From Heliocidaris tuberculata (taxonomy: Eukaryota; Echinodermata; Echinoidea; Camarodonta; Echinometridae): a stretch of DNA of 64,000 bases. Below the pieces are notes generated by a model, which was given only the letters and a program-made list of their open reading frames with translations, was not told where the DNA came from and made no database searches. The translations under genes were made by a program, and so were the position numbers. The stretch covers positions 6,967,655 through 7,031,654 of the forward strand of contig CM046838.1 in the NCBI GenBank assembly GCA_025618425.1, read 5' to 3'. Of the stretch, positions 1 to 13,100 are shown in pieces. Within the stretch, counting starts at the first letter, position 1; each line of letters opens with the position of its first letter.

Positions 1-233
1 TCATAATAGTTGTCTTCATCTTCATCCTCATCGCCACCACGCCAGTCATTGCTAGCACCACGTTGTACAAATCCCTGATCATCATCGTTGTCGTATGTAT
101 CCTTGGACTGCATGACGAGGATGTCAACGATGGCCCTCATGACTCTGCCTTCATGGCTTCCCTGACTCCAGTTGGTAGGTCCTGGGTTGGTGATCTTCTG
201 CTCCATGACTCTGTCCAGCTCCTCACGTAACTT
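1..233 (-). CDS. DHX36: DHX36 exon 20: C-terminal exon, cut by window edge
   Basis: Residues 900 to about 977. [19 protein letters not shown] is followed by [20 protein letters not shown], then an acidic Asp/Glu-rich tail ending DNYY plus a partial GAN codon at base 1. Human ends in QDGYYS, so the true end should lie within a few codons outside the window. Confidence 0.93.
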
Positions 234-3200
234 CTACAAACACAGAAATAAAGAACAGACAGAGGATATTCTATGTTTGTAATAACTTCTACAAACACGC
301 AAAAAAAGAATACACAAAGAGGATACTCTATAAAGTTCTTCCCATAGTTTTCAATTTCATACAAAGAACATACATGTACAAAGACGATACTCTACTGCCT
401 GAATTCACAAAGGAGGTTTAAATTCAAACCATAGTAAACCTTGGTTTAAACCTCCACTATAGACTAAAAACCGCATAAATAAATATATTCCACTTTCACT
501 GGACTTAGGATCTTCGCTTAACAAGCTTATGGAAGTTTAAAGCTCATGTACAGTTTTGGTAGCAAAAAGGAAATTAGAAAGAAACGTGTTAAATATAGTC
601 TCATGATGTTTTCCATGTATCAAAAAATGTTTGTACAAGATTATTTGGCATTCCATCAATGATTTCCTGTGAATTTTACTGTAAATATATGTAAGGAATG
701 CTAGATCACGGCAATATACTGCCCTACGCTAGGACCTTTCCACCCCGATGGCTCCTCGCACAACAATCTTGAGGCTTCGCACGGAGATAGCATGTGTGTC
801 ATTTTGTGTAGGTTTTGAACGGGTGTATGGTGTATAGTGCACACTGAAGTTGTTGGGAGTTTATATCCCTGACCCAGCACCTAAATTATTTTTTGCCTCT
901 CATTTGTTAAATATGCCACTTTAGGATGTGAAATCTTCACAGCATCTTTGTATTGCTAGTATCTTTCTATTTCTCAACAAAAATCCAATAAATCTGACGA
1001 AAAGTTTTTAAGGGCTTACCAAAACTTTACCTTTAAACATATTTTATCTCTTCTGCAGCCCAAAATTTTGAAGTTATGTGAGTATGCAATAAATTACAAA
1101 AGAATTATACATTGCACTTGGAAAACTTGTGCGGATGTGAAAAGGATTATAATTTGCTCTTAAGTAAGTAATAACAACAAGTTGGTAATACTTTCTCTTT
1201 TACGACTCAAAAAAAGAAAAAATTACGTAATCTAAAAAATTATTTTTTGACCATTACTATTACATGTACTTGCATTGATATGTGAATAGCTCCCTCTGTG
1301 ACAAAGGCTTAATTTTAATTTTTTTTAATCTACTTAACCTGTGCAAAGTTTCGCAGAATTTTGTGTACGTCTGCAAAAGGGATGAAGTACCTTTAAGCCA
1401 TGGGTTAAAATAAACCTCTATAAATTCAGTCTTGATTTTCTCCAAATTCTATCCATAATTAAACAATTTAAAACATTAAACAAAGAACAGACAAAGATGA
1501 TAGACAAAGGAGAAATAGCACATAGTTGATTATGTTGTCAACTCATGGTAACAATGACTTAATAGATATCCGTTCTTCCTAAAGGTAAATCCAACCTTCA
1601 TGGCAAGTTGCTTTGAAAGAAAGCAGAAAAATCATAGAAGCAGATTGGTGAAAGTTTGAATGAAAGCAGACAAGTAATAAAAAATTTCAAATTGGCCGAA
1701 TAGGTAATGTCACTGTGATGTAATGGCGGAAAACTCCCCCATTTGGTCCAAAGCACAAAATGACTAAAGGTAGCTAAGCGAAACGCAATGGCGCATTAAG
1801 ATGTGGGAAAGACGCAAAGATGAAAATTTTGTCTGTGCTTCTAAAATTAGAATCATACATATCTGAATGAAAGTTTTCATATTATTTTGCATAGAAGTGT
1901 TCAAAGAGGTAAATACTTATTCTACATCCTGCTATTTTTGTTCTGCCTCTGTAGAATAAAATTTTGATTTTGAATAATTTTGTCATATGCGTCTTTCCTG
2001 CGTTTTTACGTGCCACAATGTTTCGCTAAGCTACCTTAGTGTATGGTAAATGGGAGAGTTGAACCGCTGCTACATCACAATGGACTGACCTAACTGTCAA
2101 TTTGAGATTCACATATATGCAGTAATTTCATTTTTCAAACTTTTTATTATTTGTCCGATTTCTTTTAAACTTTCACCATCCTGTTTCTATTACTTTTCTG
2201 CTTCCATGCAAATCAAATTTTTAACAAGGGTTTGATTGCCCTTTAAGTTTCCATACTTAAGATAATTCTAAATGCAACGTTTATCAAATAGGCAACAGTT
2301 TGTAAAGGATTTGAAATGCACAATAAATTAGGAAAAAATATCCATTATGCATGTGCAGAGTACTGTCAAACCAGAAACTTTTGTGCATTGTCATCGATGG
2401 CCATTTTCTCTGCAAGGAACTTGGTTAATCGCTAAAATTCGGCATTGCAATTCAATTTGCGGCATGAAACTTTCACAAATTCTAACCACTTCAAATCACA
2501 AATGTTTCGTGCACATGAAAGTTTCTGGTTTCTCATTCCTGTTGGTGCTTTGACTTACAATGACGAGATGTGCCGTTTCTTGAGAGCAATGAAACTTGAT
2601 ATGGTCATCAACAAAGACCGTCTCATGACCCTGGTCATCGTCCCAAGAGATCTTCCCACCACAGAAGATCAAGGGATAAGGCTCAACCATGGTCGTATCA
2701 TGTAGAAAGACCTGTGTGGCAAATTGGCAACATAACAGGAATTTAAGAAACAAGGCATACTCATGACAATGACCAATATGTTGTTGTGCGGCTGGCAGAA
2801 GGCAAAAGCGCATTGCGGCGTACTACTCAGCGCAGACAAGCACTATTGCATTAAGCAGAAGGTATTAAGCATTATTATACAGTAACTCAGAAATATGTGT
2901 TTATTTCATATATGAAACTACTAAAACTAGTCAGTTACCATCCATTTTCATTGTTTTATTAGTCGATAAAGAGAAAAAGCCTTGCAATGTTTAAAAATGG
3001 TACAAAATGTATAGAGCAATCACACCTTAGAAGCCAGAAATTTGCTTTATGGTATATGTGCATGCTACATGTAAAACCCTTCTGCCAGCCAAATGAAGAT
3101 ATATCAATATTATAAAGAGTAGAAATTCCTACTATTTTATTCTTCTAGCAAGAATACTCTGCTTTATTGAAAACATGCCAGTCACCATGAAGAAATCATT

Positions 3201-6200
3201 GATTACATAGTTTCAAACATTTGCAATAAATCAACTATAGGGCAGTTTCAATGCACTGCATATAGAAATTATTTTAAAGCTCATACATACATGTACATGT
3301 AGTAATGGGCATGATTGACAATTTTATTTTTTTATTATTATTATTTATTGGTATATGTTGATTGACCAGCAGCAATGCTGAAGGGGTCAATTTACAATCA
3401 GATATGCATGTACATATATACAATAGAATCGCATCAAATATATTAAAATAAATACATAATTGGAAGCAAAACAAAGATACAAAGACTTACGCTACACAAA
3501 TAATAAGATAACAAGTGTGAAAAGTCAGAGAAAGAAAAAAAAGTCAGGAATAGGAAAGAGGAGGGGAAGGGAAAGAAAGAAGGAGATAGTAAGTGAGAAA
3601 GGAGAAAATTTGGAAGGAATACATAAATACAACCAAGTCAGATAGGAAGCCATAACCATGCAAAATGAGCCATTACATCTAGACATGCAATCTGAGAAGT
3701 GAAAAGGTTTGGCATGTTGGGATGCAAAGCGTCCCAAATGTGTTCTTCTTGATTCTTTTAGACCAAAATGGATAACAAATTTTCATTAAGTTACATGTAG
3801 ACCAATCCGACTTTACCCACTCTCCATTACCTGTAAAGTACATTTACATAGGTGGTCACTGTAATGCTCCCTCACTTCAACAGCTATCGAAGGTAAAAAA
3901 TGGAAGAGGAACAGAAAGACTTACATTTGTTGACTTGAGTTTGAGATGATAGAGTAACCATTTACTACTAAAGGTCGTTTCCTGTGCGTTGACAGACTTT
4001 GGATGGATTTGGACTCTACCATCCTCAGGGGTGCTCAGCTTTGGAGGCCTGTATGAAGGTAACTACAGTCTGTTAGCAATGCGGAGGAGTGTATCATTAA
4101 TGAATGGTTATATTTATTGAAATATTCTAAATATATCAAACTTTTTAATAGTATCTAGATGATGAAAAAAAAAAAAGGTCAAAAGGGTTACATGAAGCAA
4201 AATTATATGTATATGAGTTAAGACAATCTCACAGAATTTATTTGAAAATACTTGTCTATATGTAGTTATCATGATGACATTACTCATACATAATATCATT
4301 TGATATATGTGATTTTACAGTTGCCTGTAATGCTCTGTGAATAAAATTCATACTATTCTTATCTAAATTGATGTTACCTTTCTGTCACAAAATATTAATC
4401 TTCTCATCAACTTTTTTTTCTCATACAGGTGGCAAGTGACAAAATGAAAACCTTAGCACTACAGACCAGTATCATTGCCATAAAATAAAAATTGCATCAA
4501 ATGATAGTGCACGTAGGTTCTCTAAGTTAAACTCACCTACATTGACCTGTCTTACGACTGAAAGGCACCTTATCAATGTGAGCAACCTTTGGGTAGAGAC
4601 CAGCACACAACACAGCCTTCACAAGCTGTTCATTCTCTAAATAAATAAAAACAATTTTGATTGACTATTATGCATGCTTGTAGAGAAGTAGCCAGTGGAC
4701 CTAGAGATTGCAGTCTTATTCTCAAAACTTGGGTATTGAAGATTAATGCCCAAAGGGCACAGGGACAATGACTAGGTTTTGAACCCGGGACTTGACGGTT
4801 ACAACATCACTGCTCTACAGCTGAGCTACTGAGGGTTGTGAAGAAAAATTAGATAGTTGGAGATGCAAGAAAATTCAAAATATTGTAAAGATTGTATTTG
4901 AGGACACCTGAACAGGGATGACAAACCATGACAGAACAAAGGAATTAAATATATCAAGCTGAGAAGCAGCAGTCTGAATGTTTGTAACAGAATAAGTAAT
5001 TAACAGAATATAAATTATTTTCATTAGTTCAGCAAAGGTTACGTGCTGACCCAACTTGTAGAATTGAAATAATATTTAAGCTGAATAGATGAAGAAAGAG
5101 AGGAAGAAAACTAGAGCAAGGTAAATAGAGAGAGAGAGAAAGAGAGTAAAAGAAACCAAACTATTTGAAGAAAGAATAAATACAGAAGAGTATGAAAGAA
5201 ACATAATAATGAAGGAAAACTCTCATGTGTAATATTGAGATAATATCAAAGTTGAATAGATGAAAAAAGAGAGGAAGAAAATATGAGCGAAGAGATAAAA
5301 ATAGAATTTAACTTCTAATATCAAACATTGAAAATAGGCCTATGTCATGCCAAAGATTTCCCCTTGGAGGAAGTGAGAGGACAGAGGAAGACAAAACTGA
5401 TTTGGAAGATCTCTACAAGATAGATATCTAAATAAATAAATTGAAAAGAAAGTAAAATTCAGAGAAAGGAAAGAGATTTAAAGTACAAATCAGTGAAAAG
5501 AAAGAAATTAGAAGTACGAAATAATCAGAGTGCAAAAAAAATCAGCTTTATGTTTTAAAGTACCTGGTAATATTATATTGTCAATGTGGCATAGATCTAC
5601 AAGGAAATATTCAAGACTACAAGGAAATATTCAAGAGTTATTATATACCTGAATTTCTATTTGCATCTGTGTGCTTGGGTGACCGGTGAGAGACAAACCT
5701 CAAGTGATGCAGGACATCACAGAATTGACCCTTCATCTTACTCAGCATCTGTATGAGAGACAGATATTGATTTGTAAGTTTATTTTTTTAAGACTACAAA
5801 TAAATGATGTCTACTAAACGATTTTGGTATAAAATGTATTGCTTTGGAGTAATGGGCAAAGAAAGATGCGTGTAAGGAAATTGAGCTCATAGTCCCAATA
5901 GTATAATGTACAAATGTGAGTTGTGCTTTCTTGTGAGTGTGATGTCAATTAGTTTTTACTATTTTTGTTTGTTTTACTGGGTCAAACATTCCACCTAACA
6001 CATGACAAACACTTCAGAATCACTTAAAGTGTACCAATCACCTGAAAAAAAAATTTGTGTACAGCTAGAAAGTATAAAATCAATCTTGAAGAACTTTATC
6101 TGACATTCTATCGGTCAACAGTTAAGGAGTATGAAGGAAAAAAGGATAACATGAAAATGCTTGCGCGGAACCGAACTCCGAGTTTAGTTCCGCGCGAGCC

Positions 6201-9200
6201 CTTATCTTGGAGAGCGCGTACGGGTGCGTCGAGTAGTCTAATCACGAGTTGGTTTTACGCTTATAGAGAGTGTAATTAAAATTGCAATATCTCTTTATAG
6301 AATTAATATTTGAAGCCCATATTTTGAATATAGTATAACGACATGGATCCCTAACATACAGAGCAAAATATTTGTTGGTGATTGGTACCCTTTAAGCCAG
6401 TTTCCATGGAATGCAATTTATCATAAGGACTCAAAATTAGTAGAGGTGTCATGGTATAGTGGTTCATTCACTTGACTCTCAATCCAAGGGTTTAGGGTTC
6501 GAATCTCAGCCAGGCACTAGCATCTTTTGGCAAGACATTAATCCATGTTTGCCACTCTCCACCAAGGGGTGAAATGGGTACCTGGCAGGATTTATTCCTT
6601 GAAATGCACTGTGCACTGATTACGGCCACCGGAGGTAAAGCCAGGGTAATAATATCCAAACCCTTTGGAAGCACATTATATCATAATGTGATATGCGTTA
6701 TACAAGAACGGTTTATTATTATTATTATTAGCTTTAAAACTAAATCTTCATACTAAATCAATCACACAATTACATGTACATAAAGCAGAGGCTTACACTG
6801 AGAACATTTGAAGACATGAAGTTATGCCAACAGTACGATCTGTCTTCTCTGTTTTCCTTGGCCTCTTCCCATCCACTCACAGCATTACATAACATCAGAT
6901 GATCACTACGAGTGTTGTTGGATAGCTCCCTGCGCCTTTCATCAGCTAGCCTTTCTTTACCCTAGAAGTAGAAGAACACAATTCAAATCAAGAAATTCAG
7001 TAAAATGTAGCGGCTCAAAAATATAGCTTTTTAACCAATGAAACACATCTGCAAATACAGCTTTTTAACTAATAAAGCACATCTGAAAATATAGCTTTTT
7101 AACTAATAAAGCACGTCTGAAAATATAGCTTTTTAATCAATAAAACACATCTGGCCAATCATCATTCATCTTTCTCCTATCTAGGATTTCTCCTACTCTG
7201 GCACTCATCCAGTAGTGTCTGAATTACTATATCTGATGTACGACTACCCTGAATAGCTAGATCCCAGACAGATGAAAATCTTTAGTTAATTAACCAGATG
7301 CGACCCTTTGTTAAAAAATGATGGTGCCACTAAATTTTTCAAATTTTTCAAAGATACATGTACTGTATTACAGGTGCAAATACTATACTGGAGAAGAAAT
7401 CCTTAGAAAGCCTTTCCAAGAATATACATATCATTTATGCTATTCAAAAATTATATATTTGTGATTACTAAGCATTTACACTGAATCATTTTTTTTCCCC
7501 TTTTGAACCACATGGATCCATGTAATTATCTTTATTATTTGGGGGGAGATGGAATGAATAATAATATACATGTACATATGTATCCCTCTTTCAGACTTTT
7601 GTTTTTTTTAAGTTGAAAATGAATATACAATTTTTTTTTTTAACTGGCATAATTACAAAAATTAACAATGCTGAGTAAATTTATGAGTCAGTGAGCATAC
7701 TATCATTTGTACGTACCAGTGGAATGAAGAATGGATCCTTCCAGCTGAGGGATGCGGCTATGGTAAGGATAGGATCCAGACAGCAGAACATAGCACCAAA
7801 CAGCATCATCTTACCAATACGAGGCTCTACTGGCAGACGGGATAGATGGTATCCCAGCGCTGTTAGCTCCTCATTATCATCAAAGGCACTCTGAGCACAC
7901 AATTATATACAAAACATGGTGTGTCCCACATAAAATATCTCATGAACAAGATTTTAAATGCTTTCCAAATATTTTAACCAAACCCAGAGAAACGTTGGAA
8001 GAAACATTGCTGAAGTATTTCCTAAGATCCTTGCTCAGTTATAAATTTCAAACAGACTGTGATAGGTAACACCATTTCTTACAAAGGCTTTCTGGAAACA
8101 ATGATGAAGATATGCATGAATAAAGCAGTGGAAAGCAAGAAAAAATAATCTTGAAAAAGATATATTTCAAGGGATAATAGTTGAAAAAAAGAAATAGATT
8201 GAATGTGAAAAAGAGAGAAAACAGAAAACGAATAGGAAGAAAGACTAAGTCAAGTCAATATTTAATCTACATCATGTCTGAATAATTAGAATCATGATTA
8301 TGATGAATTATGGGATTGAGAAGATATTTTATGCATTCTAACTTCTGATCACACTCTTGATTTGGGGATATCTTATGATTGGGGGAAAATTGAGATGATG
8401 CCTGAATTATGATAACAGTTTACTGTTATCAGCATAATATTACACTCACTTTATCCAGCATACCTTGTAAAAAATTAAAGACTCACACCCCTACTGCATT
8501 TTTTTCTGTCACTTCCTACATTCAAGGAAATAAAATCAGCCTTTCGCTATAAGAAGAGATAAACACACATACCATTTGTTTGAGGCTGATGATGGCAAGT
8601 TGGATGGCCCTAAGATCTGGGGTTTCCATGGCTTTGTTGATGAATGGATGTACACTGCCGAGCTTCAGGGTCTGAATATGAAAAGAAAGAACTGGTATCT
8701 ATTGTTTGAACCCGTTTTCCTTAACAGTTAAATGTAGGCTCTATTGTATAAAGGTTGCAATAGAGTACAAGATGTGGTCAATTAGCAGCTTTCATTAAAA
8801 ATTTGAAATCAAGGAAACTGTCTTGGTTCGTTCAAATAGAGGTTTCTGACATGTATATGACAATAATACAAGGATTAGGTAGCTTAGTGAAACGCAATGG
8901 CGCATAAAGACGCAGGAAAGACGCATAGAGGAAAGTTCAAAGTTTTGTATGTGCTTCTAAAATTAGAATCAGACATATCTCAATCAAAGATTTCATATTC
9001 TTTTGCTTAAAAATGTTGAAAGATTTAAATACTAATTCTACATACTAATATTTTGGTTCTGCCTATACAGAATAAAATTTTGATTTTGAATCATTTTGTC
9101 ATATGCTTCTTTCCCTCGTTCTTACGCGCCACAACGTTTCGCAAAGCAACCTTCCACATGTGTGATGGTGGATACATGCCACAACTTTTACCTATTCATA

Positions 9201-10116
9201 TTAAATGTGTCTGCCCATAGTAAAACTATTGGTATACAACTGTGAAAGCGAAAGGTCATAAAAAATCTCAAAACTAGACATTTCTTCAAGAACTCAAACC
9301 TTCAAAATCCTTTGACAAATTATGCTAAAATTTCAAAAATATGATTTCTTGACTCTTATGTGACCCCTGTTGAGCAAGCATCTAGTGAAAACCACTGAAA
9401 TCATAACTGTCTGCATGGAGCCAGAAGGTTGTTAGCTCATATAATTTAACACAGAGTTAACACCCTTCGGACTCTCAACAGATAATATGTAGATACCTTT
9501 ATGTTGAGGCAGAGTTCTTCAAGTGGAGTTCTCTTGATCTCTGGTAGTTGGTATTCCTCCATTTGGGATGCCTTCAGCTGGCTGTACACATGGTAACATT
9601 CTCCATCCTTCACCCTACATGAGAAGATAGAAGATATATGAACACACTCAATGGTGTGATACTTGAGAAAAGATCCCTCTCTGGTATGGTCTAGTAGATG
9701 TGTTGTGGTCTACTGGATAAGTCACAGACTGTGGATCACACAAGGTACAAGGTTCAGCATTTATAACTATCCTCATAAATATCAGACCAGGGCCATGTTT
9801 CATAAAAACTTGAGATCAGTAACAACTGCCCACGGTCTATAACAAATTTGCTCTCAGCCAATCAGATGCAAGGATTTCAGTAGCTTACATCAGTTATTGA
9901 AACTTGTTATTGATAATAAGTTTTATGAAACAGAGCCCTGTACTCATTATAACACTAACATTGCCATTGTTATCCAGGTAAAAAAAAAAAATTATTGCCA
10001 CCATCTCAAGAATCATTTTCACCATTACTATCAAAATCCTCATTCCCTCTATCATCATTACCACCAGCATCATAACCTATTCATGTTACAAATTATCCAT
10101 TCATTTGAAATTACCC

Positions 10117-10158
<42 letters not shown>

Positions 10159-13100
10159 CCATTACCACATTCTTCTTGACTTCTTCCCATGATGCACATT
10201 CTCCCAGTTCATTACCTCCCAGCTCGCCCTCTCCTCTGATGAGCCGATGCCTTGCTAACCCATTCAGCTTTCATTGTCCTGATGTTGTTAGCCACATCAA
10301 AGTTAGTTTCCTTCACTCTTCCCGCATTAACAACATAGACCACATCGTCAATGGTGATGCTGGTTTCTGCAATGTTGGTTGCTATGATGATCTTCCTAAC
10401 CCCAGGTGGTGGATGGTCAAAGACCTAATAAGAATTATCCAAATGAAACCAATACCTCACATTCAGATAACAAATAATAAATCTGTCAGAAAAGGAGCAA
10501 AAATATATTAAAATGAAACAGAAATTCCAGGTAGACGTTAACAGGAAAGGAAGACAAGAATAAGATAGCCCACAATACATTGCATTCTTTCAGTACAGCT
10601 TTAATTGCGTTCCGGAGACATCCTAGCACTAACCTGTCTCTGGTTGATGGTAGGCATCATAGAATGTAGAGGAATGATGGTAAACCTTTCATCTGAGAAA
10701 AGGGTCTGGGAGGTGAGTTTGTCATGAAGCTTACTGATCTGATCCCATCCAGGTAGGAAGACAAGGATAGCACCATCCTGGAAAGAAAACATTGGTCACT
10801 ATTTGGTATAAGGAGTCTCCTGGGGATGGAGGACGAGTTGATTAAAAGCTACTCTTGCAAGTCCATGAATGGCAAGTTAAATCGATATAAACCACTGGAA
10901 ATTGATTAAAAGTTACTCTTGCAAGTCCATGAATGGTAAGTTAAATTGACATAAACCACTGAAAATTGATTAAAAGCTACTCTTGCAAGTCCATGTATGG
11001 TAAGTTAAATCGACATAAACCACTAGAAATCGATTAAAAGCTACTCTTGCAAGTCCTTGTATGGTAGGTTACATGTATATTGACATAAACCACTGTGTAA
11101 TAAAAAGAGAGATTGCTCAGTAATTTGTGTGTGGATCCAAGTCATAGTTGAACACTGGTTTTGTTTTTACACTTTCACACAACTGCAGATTTTAACCCCT
11201 AATGCTCTGACAAGGATATTCTAACTTTAGTCGTCTTTTCTCTATAAAGTGCAAATGAAATATGCTCTTGCAGTTTGTTTTATACATAAATATCTTGGGC
11301 AGTTTTGCCCCTTACATTGAGGACACGGCAAATAAAGGCAATGACAGACCATCAATGAGAGAAGAATCTTACTGGCTTTTGCAGTGAGATGTAGCGCAGA
11401 AGTTCAACAATGAGATCTAGATCTATGACCTCATGATCCATGTATGATAGGCTCTCCACCACTTGCTCTGAGTACCTACCAGAGAGAAAGGAAAGCAGAG
11501 AGAGAAGGGGAGAGAGACAGGAGGGGGAGGAGAAGGGAAAGACAGAGAAAGATGGAGAAATAAAAAACAGAGACAGATATTAGAGAGGGAGAGAAGCGAG
11601 AAAGAAAAATTAAAGGGGCAGAGAGAAAATGGAAAATAGAGAGAGTGGGAGAGTGAGGAGGGGGAGGAGAAGGGAAAGACAGAGAAAGAAAAAAACAAAG
11701 ACAGATAACAGAGAGAGGAGAGAAAGAAAAATTAAAGGCAGAAAGAGAATGGAAAACAGAGAGAGTGGGAGATATGGAGACAGGAAGTGGGAGAAAGAAA
11801 AAAAACAGAGAGAGAGAGAGAGAGAGAGGGAGGGGGCAGAAAGAAAAATACAAAGACAAAAGGAGAAAGGAAACAAAGATAGTAAAGGAGATAGGAAACC
11901 AGAGAGTGGGAGAAAGGTTGAAAAAAGACGGACACAATATCTAATCAAAGTGGGTTTAGCACATTATGAAAATACAACCATAATAAAAGGTATCTCCTAT
12001 GCCTATGGTTTTGTAAAATATACTAAACCAAAAAGTAAGTTCTCCCTGACACTTTTTAATATAACTGGAGAAATATTTGATGAAATTTGTTTATTCAAAA
12101 AGCAAAGTATGCAGAAATTTCCTATCTGCATTTTCTTCGGTTATTTGCTAACGATTGATTATGTTTCCACAATGAAACTATAACAGGTTTTATTACCATC
12201 TGTACAACAACAAAAATTGCACGTTTTATAATGCAAAGCAGGGTTTACATGTGCATACTCATTTTAATTCTTTTCATCTTTTGTTCATGTAAAGACAGAT
12301 AATTTGCCATTCAAATTCATGAAACTGTACTAAAGTCTGCATACTTTGCTTTTTGAATGAACACATGTTATCAAATATTTCTTGAGTTACATGTATAAAA
12401 AAAAAAGTCTGGGGGACTTACTGTTTTTTGATTGAGTATAAAGCTTTCCAAAGAAAGTGAAAATATTCAACTTTGTATATCAGTAAAAAAAGGGATTCAA
12501 AAATATTCTGCAATCAAAGGATACAATAATTGTACTCACGTTCCCCTCATGGCATCAATGTATTCATTAAACTTCTTGCGATACTGTTGTTCCTTCTCCA
12601 TCTCTTCCTCCCTATTCCTCTTTCCTTTCTTGTACTTCACCCAAACTGGTTCATTGCGTGTGTTTTTTGGTCTTGGAGGTTGATACCTACATGTACATAT
12701 TGTGATAAGAAAAACAAAGAAAAACATGGAGTGCATAAAGAACTGCTTCAATAATGATAACCAAATCTGCATGACGTAAATTTATCTTCACATACTGTAA
12801 GCCCACTTAAAACTACTTTAAAAAGCTGGAAATCTGAGGTGAACCTTACCGTGTCATCTCCAGAATGTCTTCTAGGTAGTACTCTGTGACAGCGAATGTG
12901 AAACCTGGAATGTTGACCATTGGAGCTTGGCCAAAGTAGTCTGAGAAAAGTTCTGCTCTGAGAGTGGCACTCATCAAAATCAGCTTCAGGTCTCTCCTAC
13001 AAGCAAGATGAAATTAATATTCATATTTCATCACTTAAATGTACATCTAGTTTCGGGCATTTGTAAGCTATCACCAATTGAGACTTGATCATCTTCATCA

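Noticed and set aside
4738..4838. Possible tRNA gene
   Set aside because: A and B boxes present, but no acceptor stem pairing; same SINE-head structure as other repeats.
9897..10511. 204-codon plus-strand frame
   Set aside because: Runs through the (ATC)n microsatellite and antisense across DHX36 exon 11; no family resemblance.
10839..11095. CRISPR-like or miRNA cluster in the 64-bp repeats
   Set aside because: Head-to-tail minisatellite; units fully repetitive with no spacer and no convincing hairpin.
11423..12183. Ser/Leu/Phe-rich and Arg/Glu/Lys-rich frames of up to 184 codons
   Set aside because: Composition artefacts of the polypurine tract in a DHX36 intron.
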